From assembly GCA_016744135.1 (NCBI GenBank), contig JADGEX010000001.1:2429029-2493028 (forward strand): a DNA stretch of 64,000 nucleotides, read 5' to 3'. A model generated the notes under the pieces. It did no database searches and was not told the origin of the DNA. It saw only the letters and a list, made by a program, of their open reading frames with translations. Below, in pieces: positions 9,151-21,575 of this stretch. How positions within the stretch are numbered: the first letter of the stretch is position 1; the number at the start of each line of letters is the position of its first letter. The DNA is from Pseudodesulfovibrio sp. GTDB lineage: Bacteria > Desulfobacterota > Desulfovibrionia > Desulfovibrionales > Desulfovibrionaceae. Both the position numbers and the translations under genes were made by a program.

Positions 9151-9582
9151 ATGAAAGAAGCACCTATAATTGTCTCCGCCTGTCTGGCGGGTATGTACTG
9201 TCGTTACAATGGCGATACACAGCCGCACGAAACCATTATCGAACTTGTCAGCCAAGGGCAGGCCATTCCATTTTGCCCTGAAGTTCACGGCGGTTTATCA
9301 ACGCCGCGTGCCCCCTGTGAGATTCAGGAAAATAAAGTCGTCGACAGCGATGGCATTGATCGTACTGAGGCCTTCCAGCGAGGGGCTGAAGAAGGGTTGC
9401 GTCTAGCGCGACTTGTCGGGAGTCATGAGGCTATTCTTAAAGCCCGTTCTCCTTCTTGTGGAAGTAGTGAAATTTATGACGGTACGTTTTCGTCAACCCG
9501 TATTGCGGGTGACGGACTGTTTGCCAGATTGCTTAAGGATAACGGGTTTTCTATCCGTACCGAAGAGGATTTGCCTGAATGA
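9151..9582 (+). CDS. DUF523 protein, TudS-like sulfur-metabolism family
   Basis: A 143-residue protein of the DUF523 family. Conserved cysteines are Cys11 (SACLAG), Cys17, Cys42 (FCPEVHGGL), Cys56 and Cys103 (SPSCG). DUF523 domains include the thiouracil desulfidase TudS, in which such cysteines hold a 4Fe-4S cluster that accepts sulfur; extending that function to this protein is inference. Its stop overlaps the next start by four bases, so it is translationally coupled to the YgjP-type metallopeptidase. Confidence 0.8.
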   Translation: MKEAPIIVSACLAGMYCRYNGDTQPHETIIELVSQGQAIPFCPEVHGGLSTPRAPCEIQENKVVDSDGIDRTEAFQRGAEEGLRLARLVGSHEAILKARSPSCGSSEIYDGTFSSTRIAGDGLFARLLKDNGFSIRTEEDLPE

Positions 9583-10289
9583 CCGAGTTTGTCGGATTGC
9601 CATTGACCATCAAAATAAATCCGCGTGCCAAGCGGGTGTTGGTTAAACTGGTACCGGGCGTCGGGTTGGAAGTGGTCGTCCCTCGTGGGTTTGACCATGC
9701 GTTAGTCCCGGATATTTTGCTTGAAAAGCAACGGTGGATTGAGCGCACCCGTGACATTTTACTGGCTGAAGGACGTGATCTCTCAGGCGAGTTGCCTGAT
9801 TTGCCCAATGTGATTGATTTCAAGGCATGGGATCGGGTGTATCAGGTGGATTATCTGGAGAGATCCGGTCCAGTAAAGGTAATTGAGAATGTGGCCCGAC
9901 TTCAAGTCAGTGGTCCTGTTGAAGATCGGCGATCAATATTTGAGGCTTTGCAGATATTTACGGCGAAAAAAGCACGTGAAGTCCTGTTGCCGCGATTGGA
10001 ATTTATGTGTCGGCACACTGGATTGACCTATACGGCTTTACGCATTCGGCGACAGAAGACGCGCTGGGGCAGTTGTTCTGCTCGGGGAACGATATCTCTC
10101 AACGCCAAGCTGCTGTTTTTACCGCTGGAACTGGTCGATCACCTGCTCCTTCACGAACTTTGTCATACCAGACAGCTAAACCACTCAAAGCGCTATTGGG
10201 CTTTGGTGGCATCGTATGAGCCTGATTACCTGCGTCTTGAAGACGAGGTAAAGCATGGCGGGAAGTATGTTCCGAGGTGGTTTACTTAG
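9579..10289 (+). CDS. YgjP-type zinc metallopeptidase (DUF45)
   Basis: A 236-residue protein with the gluzincin-like motif HELCH (His192, Glu193, His196), then LNHSKRYW, which supplies a third ligand. The preceding block RRQKTRWGSCSARGTISLN is the hallmark of the YgjP/DUF45 family, which is related to WSS1/SprT proteases. The physiological target is unknown. Four-base overlap with the DUF523 gene upstream. Confidence 0.88.
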   Translation: MTEFVGLPLTIKINPRAKRVLVKLVPGVGLEVVVPRGFDHALVPDILLEKQRWIERTRDILLAEGRDLSGELPDLPNVIDFKAWDRVYQVDYLERSGPVKVIENVARLQVSGPVEDRRSIFEALQIFTAKKAREVLLPRLEFMCRHTGLTYTALRIRRQKTRWGSCSARGTISLNAKLLFLPLELVDHLLLHELCHTRQLNHSKRYWALVASYEPDYLRLEDEVKHGGKYVPRWFT

Positions 10290-10525
10290 CTTTCTGCGTC
10301 TTCAAATCTGGCAGTGATGATTGCACCGTCATTTTCGCGAGCAGTGACATCCAGGGCCTTGGATTTGCCGTGGCAGGCGAAACCTTCGGGGCCGTGTGAA
10401 ACATAGCCGGCGGAAATGACCTTGGTGTACGGCATCTGTTCGCGCATCTCGTCAAAATTGATGCGGTTGGGAAAGATGACGGGAACAGCGGTACCGGAAA
10501 AATCTTCAAACATAATGTATTTCAT
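10286..10525 (-). CDS. Small conserved hypothetical protein
   Basis: A 79-residue soluble protein, MKYIMFEDFSGTAVPVIFPN..., with no signal peptide, membrane helix or metal motif. It has a clean ATG with GGAG just upstream and is convergent with the YgjP gene (4-bp overlap of ends). Function not recognised. Confidence 0.65.
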   Translation of the reverse strand: MKYIMFEDFSGTAVPVIFPNRINFDEMREQMPYTKVISAGYVSHGPEGFACHGKSKALDVTARENDGAIITARFEDAES

Positions 10526-10619
10526 GGGGCGTCTCCTTGAGTGAGCGTCACACTAATGGGAACACGGCGCGAGATCAACCTGTTGCCTGAGAGTCCAAGA
10601 CAGGATACACCTGATTCCG

Positions 10620-11657
10620 ATGAGTGAATACAAGAAAATTGGCGTCTGGCAGACTGCTTTTCTGGGCGACGCCGTACTGACCTTGCCTATGCTTCGGGCG
10701 ATCAAGGACCGTTTTCCTGATGCGGAACTGCATTTTTTCGTGCGCACTGGCTTTGAATCGATTTTTGCCGGACAGCCGGAAATCACTGCTGTCCATGGCT
10801 TTGCCAAGCGCGGAGCACAGAAATCTTTAAATGCTGCGGTTCGTCATGGGTGGGAAATTGGACAACAGGGATTTGATCTGTGGATCTCCACACACACCAG
10901 TTTTCGTACCGCTTTGGTGAGTGGCGCGACCGGTATTGGTCGGCGCATTGGGTATGATAAGCCGTGGTTTAATCGGTTTGCATACACCGAGACCGTGGAC
11001 CGAAAATTTAATGAGTTGGATGAAATTGAACGACTCATGGAATTGGTCAAACCTTTGGGTATTGATGTCCCGGCTCCAAAAGCGGAATTGGTCCTTTCTG
11101 AAGAAGCTCAAGGAGCGGCTTCGGTCTACTGGGAGAAAGCCTGTTTTGATAGGCCAGTACTTGGTATTCATCCTGGCTCTACTTGGCCTACGAAATGTTG
11201 GCCTGTAGAATATTTTAGTGAAATTACGGCTCGTGCGGTTGAAAGCGGAGCACACGTTCTTATTTTTGCTGGGCCTGGCGAAGAAGAAGTAGCCAGACAG
11301 GTAGAACAGGGGGCGAAGAGTGATCCTGTCCATGTGACGAATCTGGCTGGGAAGCTTTCCCTGCCAGAGCTGGCGGCTTATCTTGGCAGACTTGATGCGT
11401 ATCTGAGCAATGATTCAGGCCCGATGCATCTGGCCTGGACACAGGATGTCCCTTTGGTGGCCTTGTTTGGTCCAACCGTCAGATCCCTTGGTTTTTTTCC
11501 GCGAGGAGACAATTCCACAGTCATGGAAACAGAATTAGTCTGCAGGCCTTGTGGTCTGCATGGACCGAAAAAATGCCCGGAAGGACATTTCAAGTGCATG
11601 AAGTTGATGACGCCTGATAAAGTTTGGGAGGCTCTTCGAAAAAAGCTCGGCGTCTGA
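10620..11657 (+). CDS. Lipopolysaccharide heptosyltransferase family (GT9) protein
   Basis: A 345-residue GT9 enzyme. The N-terminal half has IGVWQTAFLGDAVLTLPMLRAIKDRFP, the acceptor-domain signature of WaaF/WaaC. The donor half has GIHPGSTWPTKCWPVEYF and SNDSGPMHLAWTQDVPLVALFGPT, the ADP-heptose site. It most likely adds heptose to the LPS inner core on the cytosolic face of the inner membrane. Monocistronic, followed by a strong terminator. Confidence 0.9.
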   Translation: MSEYKKIGVWQTAFLGDAVLTLPMLRAIKDRFPDAELHFFVRTGFESIFAGQPEITAVHGFAKRGAQKSLNAAVRHGWEIGQQGFDLWISTHTSFRTALVSGATGIGRRIGYDKPWFNRFAYTETVDRKFNELDEIERLMELVKPLGIDVPAPKAELVLSEEAQGAASVYWEKACFDRPVLGIHPGSTWPTKCWPVEYFSEITARAVESGAHVLIFAGPGEEEVARQVEQGAKSDPVHVTNLAGKLSLPELAAYLGRLDAYLSNDSGPMHLAWTQDVPLVALFGPTVRSLGFFPRGDNSTVMETELVCRPCGLHGPKKCPEGHFKCMKLMTPDKVWEALRKKLGV

Positions 11658-11690
11658 TTCGAGAAGAGTTTTTTAATAAAGACCATATAA

Positions 11691-11726
11691 AAAAGGGCAG
11701 GCTCATGAGAGCCTGCCCTTTTATTT
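11691..11726. terminator. Bidirectional Rho-independent terminator
   Basis: A 14-bp perfect stem (11691-11704 with 11709-11722) with loop ATGA, flanked by T-rich sequence on both strands. It ends the heptosyltransferase gene and the ATP synthase operon. Confidence 0.88.
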
Positions 11727-11747
11727 GTAGGGTGAGGATCAGATTGA

Positions 11748-12167
11748 CTAGCAGGTGCCTGCGTCCAAACCGCTGGACTTGCAGCTGATGCGCATAATTG
11801 CGCGCTTCAGGGCAGTCTGGTTGCGGATGGCGTCCATCTTTTCCTTGGCCGCGGAAGCGCGCTTTTCAGCACGTTCTTTAGCTAACTTGGCGCGGTCAGA
11901 ATCAATCTCGGTGGCCTTTTCAGCAACTTCGGCCAGAATAGTGACCTTGTTGTGGCTGACTTCAGCGAATCCACCGGAGACGAAGACGTAATGCGCCTTG
12001 CCGTCTTGGTTATAATGGAGATTGCCGATTCCCAGAGCGGACAGGAAGGGAACGTGGTTCGGCAAGATACCGAATTCACCCATGATACCGGGTGCGCCCA
12101 CGTAATCCACGTCCTCGGAAAGTACTTTCCGGTCGGGAGTGACGATCTCAAGTTTCAATGTGGCCAT
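11748..12167 (-). CDS. atpC: ATP synthase epsilon subunit
   Basis: A 139-residue F1 epsilon subunit: beta-sandwich N-terminus ([42 protein letters not shown]) and a C-terminal helical hairpin. It couples the rotor to gamma and inhibits wasteful hydrolysis. Last gene of the operon, 12 bp after atpD. Confidence 0.97.
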   Translation of the reverse strand: MATLKLEIVTPDRKVLSEDVDYVGAPGIMGEFGILPNHVPFLSALGIGNLHYNQDGKAHYVFVSGGFAEVSHNKVTILAEVAEKATEIDSDRAKLAKERAEKRASAAKEKMDAIRNQTALKRAIMRISCKSSGLDAGTC

Positions 12168-12179
12168 GAATTACCTCGC

Positions 12180-13580
<1,401 letters not shown>

Positions 13581-13593
13581 TCATAGCCCCCTT

Positions 13594-14466
13594 TTATCCT
13601 TTCAGCGCTTCCACGCCGCCGACAATGTCCATAAGATCGCCAGTAATGGCGGCCTGCCTTGTCTTGTTATAGAGCAAGGTCAGGGAATCCGTCAGTTCGT
13701 CGCACGCCTTGGTGGCGTTATCCATGGCAGCCATACGGGCAGCATGCTCGGAGCATGATGTGTCCAGCAAACCACGATAGACCTGGACTTTGATAAACCG
13801 AGGCAAAAGCTCGGCCAACAGGCCTTCAACAGACGGTTCATATAAGTAGTCTCCAGCGCCACTCTCGGTGGCTTCGCCTTCTTCCGCTGCCATAGGCAGA
13901 ACGGTGAGATCGACGGGAGGCTGCTTGCCCATGCTTTGGAATTCACCGAATACAACGTGAACTTCATCGAGTTCGCCGTTGATGTAGCCAGCAATCAGTT
14001 CGTTACCGACGCTTGCGGCCAGGGTGAAGTCGAATGAACTCATGGCGTCGCCTTCGGCGCGCACGATTTCGTATTCGGTCTTATTGAAGGTGTCACGGGC
14101 TTTCTTGCCGATGCAGTACATCTTGACAGCCTTGCCTTCAGAAGCCCTTTTCTTGGCCAGTTTCATGGCCTTATTGATAATATTAATATTGAATGCGCCG
14201 CACAGTCCTCGATCGGAAGTGGTGACCATGATACCCACGGTCTTTACTTCTTCCCGGACTTCCAGCAGCGGATGTACCGATTCGTCAGCGCCGGCTGCCA
14301 AGTCTCCGAGCATCTCATAAAACTTGTCCGCATACGGACGGAAGCGTTCAATACGCTCCTGTGCGTTGCGCAGTTTTGCCGAGGCCACCATGTTCATGGC
14401 CTTGGTGATCTGCTTGGTTTTCTTGACGCCAACAATCTGATTTTGGACGTCTCTTAACGATGCCAT
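13594..14466 (-). CDS. atpG: ATP synthase gamma subunit
   Basis: A 290-residue central-stalk subunit. The conserved N-terminal coil MASLRDVQNQIVGVKKTKQITKAMNMVASAKLRNAQ, the TSDRGLCGAFN motif, and the C-terminal MDNATKACDELTDSLTLLYNKTRQAAIT helix are all present. It rotates inside the alpha/beta hexamer. Confidence 0.97.
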   Translation of the reverse strand: MASLRDVQNQIVGVKKTKQITKAMNMVASAKLRNAQERIERFRPYADKFYEMLGDLAAGADESVHPLLEVREEVKTVGIMVTTSDRGLCGAFNINIINKAMKLAKKRASEGKAVKMYCIGKKARDTFNKTEYEIVRAEGDAMSSFDFTLAASVGNELIAGYINGELDEVHVVFGEFQSMGKQPPVDLTVLPMAAEEGEATESGAGDYLYEPSVEGLLAELLPRFIKVQVYRGLLDTSCSEHAARMAAMDNATKACDELTDSLTLLYNKTRQAAITGDLMDIVGGVEALKG

Positions 14467-14480
14467 TCGCTACCCCTTAG

Positions 14481-16541
<2,061 letters not shown>

Positions 16542-16545
<4 letters not shown>

Positions 16546-17120
16546 TTGAGCACCACCTTTGTTAAATAGTCATCCACGAGCTTGTCGTGATCTTCGGCGC
16601 TCAGCTTTTCGGCAACGATCTTCTCGGCAGCCTCAATCACCATGTCGGCCATTTCGCCGCGAATGGTTTCGATGGCAGCCTGTGCTTCGTTGGAAGCGGT
16701 GCGCTTTGCCTGTTCGGTCAGAGCTTCGGCGTCCTTCTTGGCTTTTTCGATGATGCCAGCCTTGATGGCTTCGCCCTGAGCCTTGGCATCTTCGAGAATC
16801 TGCTGCTTTTCCTGCGCCATGTTGGCTATGCTGGACTCAACATCCTTAAGCTTCTTTTCAGCTTCGCTTTGACGGGACTGCAGATCGTCGAGATCCTGCT
16901 TGATACCGTCGCGGCGTCCCACGAAGAAGTCTTTGATTTTTGCTCCGCCAAACTTGTAAAGCAGTGCAGCAAAAATCGCGAAGTTGAGCATCCGAAGGCC
17001 ATAGTTCATCACGTTTTCAGACGTGAAAACAGCGTGACCTTCCGCAGCGCTGGCAAAAGCGACAGAGGAGATAGCCAAAGCGGTCAGCAAGACCGCAAAA
17101 AACACATACATCCGTTTCAA
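16542..17120 (-). CDS. atpF: ATP synthase b subunit with N-terminal signal-like extension
   Basis: A 192-residue peripheral-stalk subunit. Residues 1-26 resemble a cleavable signal peptide ending VAFASA. The usual membrane helix follows (LRMLNFAIFAALLYKFG), then KIKDFFVGRRDGIKQDLDDL and a long Ala/Glu-rich coiled coil. The upstream gene encodes a second, shorter b-type subunit, so the stalk is probably a b/b' heterodimer. Confidence 0.93.
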
Positions 17121-17139
17121 GATGAAATCCTCCTCTCGT

Positions 17140-17562
17140 CTAAGCCTGGCCCAGGATCTTGCCTGTAGCCTGCTCAGCGTATTTGTCCACGTCCTTGGTC
17201 AGCTGTTCCATGGCGCCTTTAACCTGAGATTTAATCTCAGTGCGAGCTGCCTGGATGGTGCTGGATGCTTCGGTGCCGGCAGTGGACAACAGGGCCTGTT
17301 CTTCGACCACGCCTGCGTCCTTTGCAGCATTACGAATGTCTCCGGCTTCCTTGCGTGCTGTGATGAGTTGGGCTTCATAATCGGCCACTTTCGTCTCAGC
17401 ATCTTCATTGAAACCTTCGATTTTCTCCAGCTGATCAGCCATCAACCCCTTGCGTTTCTTGATGATCTCGCGAATCGGCTTGATGAGCACGATGTTCAGC
17501 AAGAAGATCATAACCAAGAAGTTCAGGCCTTGGATAAAAATTGTTTTGTCAGGTAATACCAT
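17140..17562 (-). CDS. ATP synthase b' subunit
   Basis: A 140-residue b-type subunit with one N-terminal membrane helix (FIQGLNFLVMIFLLNIVLIKPI), the IREIIKKRK boundary and a coiled-coil tail. First gene of the operon. Subunits a and c (atpB, atpE) are not in this block, so F0 is split from F1 plus stalk. Confidence 0.92.
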   Translation of the reverse strand: MVLPDKTIFIQGLNFLVMIFLLNIVLIKPIREIIKKRKGLMADQLEKIEGFNEDAETKVADYEAQLITARKEAGDIRNAAKDAGVVEEQALLSTAGTEASSTIQAARTEIKSQVKGAMEQLTKDVDKYAEQATGKILGQA

Positions 17563-17634
17563 ACCATATGCCCCCGATGAGGTTGTGAATTTTGGCGCAA
17601 AGTCATTGGGAATTACCCAATTTCAAGGGTTGTG

Positions 17635-17655
17635 TCAAAGGCTTTTTGCCTTTGA
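17635..17655 (-). other. Hairpin between bactofilin and ATP synthase genes
   Basis: Perfect dyad TCAAAGGC-TTTTT-GCCTTTGA in the 133-bp gap. No T run follows on the minus strand, so it is a poor terminator; it may be an mRNA processing or stability element. Whether the cell-shape and atp blocks share a transcript is unclear. Confidence 0.35.
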
Positions 17656-17695
17656 ACACACTTGAAAAGTGCGCCTTCAAAACCGACTGTAACTG

Positions 17696-18061
17696 TTAGG
17701 AATCTTTTTTCGGTTTTACGTCCGAATTTACGTCGCGACTGCCCATGGCAAGCTCGCCTTCAAGTACCGCGCCTTCTTCGACAACAAGGCTCGGTGTCTC
17801 GATGTTCCCCTGCAAGTTGGCCGTTTTGTGCAAAACGACCTTGTTTTTTGCCTCAACTTCACCCTTAAGTCTGCCGGAAAGTACGAGCTGGCCTACCTTA
17901 ATTTGCCCTTCCACAACGGCTTCCTGGCCGACAACCAGCGTTCCTTCGGACACCACTTCACCTTGAAAATTTCCATCAATGCGCACTGCGCCTTGAAAAT
18001 GCAATTTCCCTTGGTAGTTGGTTCCGGCCCCCAAAAACGCATTTATCTCATCTCTCGCCAT
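17696..18061 (-). CDS. Bactofilin (polymer-forming cytoskeletal protein)
   Basis: A 121-residue DUF583/bactofilin. The repeating beta-helix strands are plain (GKLHFQGAVRIDGNFQGEVVSEGTLVVGQEAVVEGQIKV...). These proteins polymerise without nucleotide at the inner membrane and scaffold cell-wall enzymes. The start at 18061 has AGGAG ahead; the frame stays open further upstream. Its place after the mre/rod genes supports a role in cell shape. Confidence 0.9.
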   Translation of the reverse strand: MARDEINAFLGAGTNYQGKLHFQGAVRIDGNFQGEVVSEGTLVVGQEAVVEGQIKVGQLVLSGRLKGEVEAKNKVVLHKTANLQGNIETPSLVVEEGAVLEGELAMGSRDVNSDVKPKKDS

Positions 18062-18117
18062 GAAAAACCGCTCCTGCAAAACCTGTTGAAGAAAATTGGG
18101 CTGGCCTAATATCAGAT

Positions 18118-19230
18118 TTAGTTCTGTTTGAATAGGAACCGACGCATTGATACATTTAGCACAAGCCCGACAAGACAAAAATTAACCAGCGTCGCACTTC
18201 CTCCATAACTAATGAACGGAAGAGGTATTCCGACTACTGGCATAAGCCCGAGGACCATACCCGTATTAATAAGGATTTGCCAGAAAAAATAGAAGAACAC
18301 ACCGGCTGCGAGATAGGAACCGAATAATCCTCGTGCATCCCGCGCAATGACCACCATTTGATATAAAAATACGCAAAATAAGGCTAAAAGAAGGAGCGTC
18401 CCGAAAAATCCCCATTCCTCGCCGAGAACAGCCACGGCAAAATCCGTGTGACGTTCCGGTAAAAAACGTAATTGCGACTGGGTTCCTTGGAGAAAACCTT
18501 TCCCCCAGAATCCGCCAGATCCTATGGCTATTTCCGACTGGATAATATGATACCCTGCACCGAGTGGATCGGTTGTGGGATCAAGAAAGGTCATGATCCG
18601 TTGTTTCTGATAATCATGCAAGAAAAACCATGATAAAGGGAGGAGCGCCGGGATGGCTACCAAGGCTGTTTTGAAGACTTGTGGTGTCACGCCTCGGAAC
18701 AGGATCATGCCGCCGAGTATCAGGAGGATGGACAGACCTGAACCGAGGTCAGGTTGTTTGATGATCAGTCCCGCCAGGATCATGCCCACGCCGAGTACAT
18801 AGCCGAGCCGTATGAAACCGAGGGGTTCGCGTTCCTTTGAAAGGATGCGTGCACCAATGATTAGTATGGCGATTTTTGCTAATTCAGACGGTTGGAAATT
18901 CATAAATCCAAGATCAAGCCATCGACGGGCGCCGTAAATGGTCTTTCCCATGAAAAAGACGGCAATAAGAAGAATGACTGTGGTCCAGAATAATGGCCAT
19001 GCCATGGTCTTTAGATGGCGGTAATCAAAGAACATGAACACGATCATGCCAAGGAGGCCCACCGTTCCCCACAAGAGTTGCTTGTGGTAGTAGGGGGCTA
19101 GGTTCATGCCTTCTTCAAGTCGGAATCCACTGGCGGAATAAAGGTTGAGAACCCCCACCAGAAAAAGGATGACGGCGATACCGAGCAGCGGCCAGTTGAT
19201 GTAGAGCAGCAACCTGCGATCAATTGGCAA
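18118..19230 (-). CDS. rodA: Rod-shape peptidoglycan polymerase RodA
   Basis: A 370-residue SEDS-family membrane protein with about 10 helices. Diagnostic stretches include GARRWLDLGFMNFQPSELAKIA, KQPDLGSGLSILLI and the C-terminal MPVVGIPLPFISYGGSATLVNF. It polymerises glycan strands from lipid II together with PBP2. Its start overlaps the mrdA end by 11 bp. Confidence 0.96.
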   Translation of the reverse strand: MPIDRRLLLYINWPLLGIAVILFLVGVLNLYSASGFRLEEGMNLAPYYHKQLLWGTVGLLGMIVFMFFDYRHLKTMAWPLFWTTVILLIAVFFMGKTIYGARRWLDLGFMNFQPSELAKIAILIIGARILSKEREPLGFIRLGYVLGVGMILAGLIIKQPDLGSGLSILLILGGMILFRGVTPQVFKTALVAIPALLPLSWFFLHDYQKQRIMTFLDPTTDPLGAGYHIIQSEIAIGSGGFWGKGFLQGTQSQLRFLPERHTDFAVAVLGEEWGFFGTLLLLALFCVFLYQMVVIARDARGLFGSYLAAGVFFYFFWQILINTGMVLGLMPVVGIPLPFISYGGSATLVNFCLVGLVLNVSMRRFLFKQN

Positions 19231-21094
19231 CGGGCTTCTCCTTGGGTTTGAGGGACAGGGCGCGGACAGCTCTGGCCTTGGCTTTTCTGGCTTCTGGTTT
19301 CATGTGAATTTTCCCGTTGAATAAATATTCGATGCACGCCTTGATTATGGGGCCAGCTCCACTGCCGCCGTGCAAGCCATGTTCGATGAGTACGGCAATG
19401 GCGTAGCGGCGACCGTCCTTTTCCGCAGTGGCGGCCATCCATGCATGGTCACGAAATCTGTATGGAATTTCATCGTCTTTCAATTCTTTCAGTTCGTCTG
19501 TCAGTCGAACCACCTGAGCCGTGCCGGTCTTGCCACCCACAATAACGCCTTTGGTGCGTAATCGCCGACATGTGCCGCGATTATTATCGACAGTTTGGAC
19601 GAGGGCTTTTTTAAGCAGTTCTATTTGTTCGGGAGAGAGTGGAATTTTGCCCTGAACCACGGTCTTTTCATCTTTGAGCAGCAATGGCTTGAGCAATTTG
19701 CCGTCATTAAGGATGCTGGCAAAGAACCTGACGACCTGAAGCGGAGTGACTAGTGTAAAGCCCTGGCCAATAGCCATATTCAGGTTATCACCACCTTGCC
19801 AACCTTCGCCGAATCGTTTGCGTTTCCATGCGCGGGTGGGGATGTTGCCTGATTTTTCATGGGGCAGACGGATGCCGGTCTTTTGTCCAAAGCCGACGGC
19901 CTTGGCGAACTCGCTCATGCGATCAACAGTCAGCTTCTTACCCATCTTATAGAAATATACGTCACAGGATTCTACAAGGGCGCGTTCCATATCAACGATG
20001 CCATGCCCTCCCTTTCTCCAGCAGCGAAAAATTCGTCGTCCGAGGCGGGTTTCGCCGGTACATCGAACAGTCTCTTTGGGATCAAGCATGCCATAGCTCA
20101 AACCGGCACCGGCAATGACGTGTTTAAAAATAGACCCGGGGGGGTAAACCGATTGGATAACGCGGTTTTGCATGGGGTGAAGAGGGTTATCCCGAAGTTT
20201 GGCCCATTGTTTGGAGGTCAGGCCTGATGAAAAGTCGTTGGAGTCATAGGACGGAGCGGTCGCCAAAGCCAGGAGTTGTCCGGTGTCGGCATCCATGACA
20301 GCTACGGCTCCTGCTTCCTCTTCCAGCCAGTCCATGGCCAGCCTTTGTAGGCCCAGATCCAAAGAAAGTGATATTTCATGCCCGGCCCGGGGGTGCTTGA
20401 GAATACGTTCCTGCAACCGACGGCCTGTCACATCCACTTCGTATTGTGTCAGCCCCTTGATGCCGCGCATGCGGTCTTCAAGCATGAATTCAATGCCCTG
20501 TTTGCCTACGGTATCACCAAGGGCGAGCTCTGGGTTTTTCGACAACTCCTCTTCGTTCGCTTCGGACACATATCCGAGGACATGCGCCAGAAGTGTGCCG
20601 TACAGATACAAGCGGCGTGGACGGAACTGAATTTCAAGGCCGGGCCAGCGCAGTTTGTTTGTCTCGATGACGGCCAACTGGTCAAAGGTGAGGTCCGGGA
20701 CCAGAATGAGTGGCTCAAACGGTTTTACCCTTTTACGGTTTTTTTTGTAGAGGGCCTGGAGTTCCGTGAAATCCCGTCCGCTCCATTGGGCAACCTGATG
20801 CAGAGCTTTTTCTATGTCCGGGCAATCTTCACGAATCAGTCCGAGGGCATATGCAGGTTCGTTAATAGCCAACAGGTCTCCGTTGCGGTCCCGGATCAGT
20901 CCTCGCGGAGAAAAGATGGATTCCTGCCGCAATTGGTTGTCTTTTGCCTTGAGAGCAAATTCTTCGCCATGGTGGATCTGGAGGAACCAAAGCCTTACGG
21001 CGAACAGGCAGAAGAGCCCCAGAATGAGCATCTGGAGGAGCAACAGGCCTGCACGGGGTGGCTGTTGGTCTGATTCGTTATAGAGATTTGACAT
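19220..21094 (-). CDS. mrdA: Penicillin-binding protein 2
   Basis: A 624-residue class B transpeptidase. One N-terminal membrane helix (LLLLQMLILGLFCLFAVRLW) and a PBP-dimer domain (FSPRGLIRDRNGDLLA) precede the catalytic domain: SIFK with nucleophile Ser321 and Lys324, an SCD second motif (376-378), and GGKTGTAQ. It cross-links side-wall peptidoglycan in the elongasome. It overlaps mreD and rodA. Confidence 0.96.
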   Translation of the reverse strand: MSNLYNESDQQPPRAGLLLLQMLILGLFCLFAVRLWFLQIHHGEEFALKAKDNQLRQESIFSPRGLIRDRNGDLLAINEPAYALGLIREDCPDIEKALHQVAQWSGRDFTELQALYKKNRKRVKPFEPLILVPDLTFDQLAVIETNKLRWPGLEIQFRPRRLYLYGTLLAHVLGYVSEANEEELSKNPELALGDTVGKQGIEFMLEDRMRGIKGLTQYEVDVTGRRLQERILKHPRAGHEISLSLDLGLQRLAMDWLEEEAGAVAVMDADTGQLLALATAPSYDSNDFSSGLTSKQWAKLRDNPLHPMQNRVIQSVYPPGSIFKHVIAGAGLSYGMLDPKETVRCTGETRLGRRIFRCWRKGGHGIVDMERALVESCDVYFYKMGKKLTVDRMSEFAKAVGFGQKTGIRLPHEKSGNIPTRAWKRKRFGEGWQGGDNLNMAIGQGFTLVTPLQVVRFFASILNDGKLLKPLLLKDEKTVVQGKIPLSPEQIELLKKALVQTVDNNRGTCRRLRTKGVIVGGKTGTAQVVRLTDELKELKDDEIPYRFRDHAWMAATAEKDGRRYAIAVLIEHGLHGGSGAGPIIKACIEYLFNGKIHMKPEARKAKARAVRALSLKPKEKPVAN

Positions 21095-21575
21095 TATGGC
21101 GCAGCCTTTGTGGATAGAAATAGTCTATGACCAGCCAAATTAAGAAAAATCCACCAGCCTGCATAGCTCCTTCTATGAGGAGTGGCTGGAAGGGTACGTC
21201 TAGGTTTGCCAGAGAGGATACGGCGTTGATCAGGATCGGGTGGAGTATGCCCAGGCCCAGTCCGAGGAGTGCCATGAATAGGAATGAGCGGGCTTCGAAT
21301 AACCATTGCCCCATGAAATAGAGCGTGGTGATAAGGCCATACCAAGCCAGACCATAACCGAAGGGCAGATTGCCTGTGCCTTCGAGCAGCAGAATCCAGG
21401 TGATGATCAGGGAAATGGTGACAGTTGGTCTTTCTTCTTTTTGTAGAGAAAGAATGAGCCCGGCGGCAAAAAAGTCGATACCGGGTAGAGTCCTTTGACC
21501 CCATATTCCGAGAATTGTGTAGCCGCCCCACCAGAGGACGGTCAGGACGTTATTGGTCGGCGGCACCGTCTGCAC
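21078..21575 (-). CDS. mreD: Rod shape-determining protein MreD
   Basis: A 165-residue, mostly membrane-embedded protein with about five helices, in the fixed position between mreC and mrdA. Sequence conservation is low, as usual for MreD, so position carries much of the weight. The start is a GTG right after GGAGG; a second in-frame GTG at 21566 has better spacing. It overlaps mreC by 26 bp. Confidence 0.85.
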   Translation of the reverse strand: MQTVPPTNNVLTVLWWGGYTILGIWGQRTLPGIDFFAAGLILSLQKEERPTVTISLIITWILLLEGTGNLPFGYGLAWYGLITTLYFMGQWLFEARSFLFMALLGLGLGILHPILINAVSSLANLDVPFQPLLIEGAMQAGGFFLIWLVIDYFYPQRLRHNVKSL

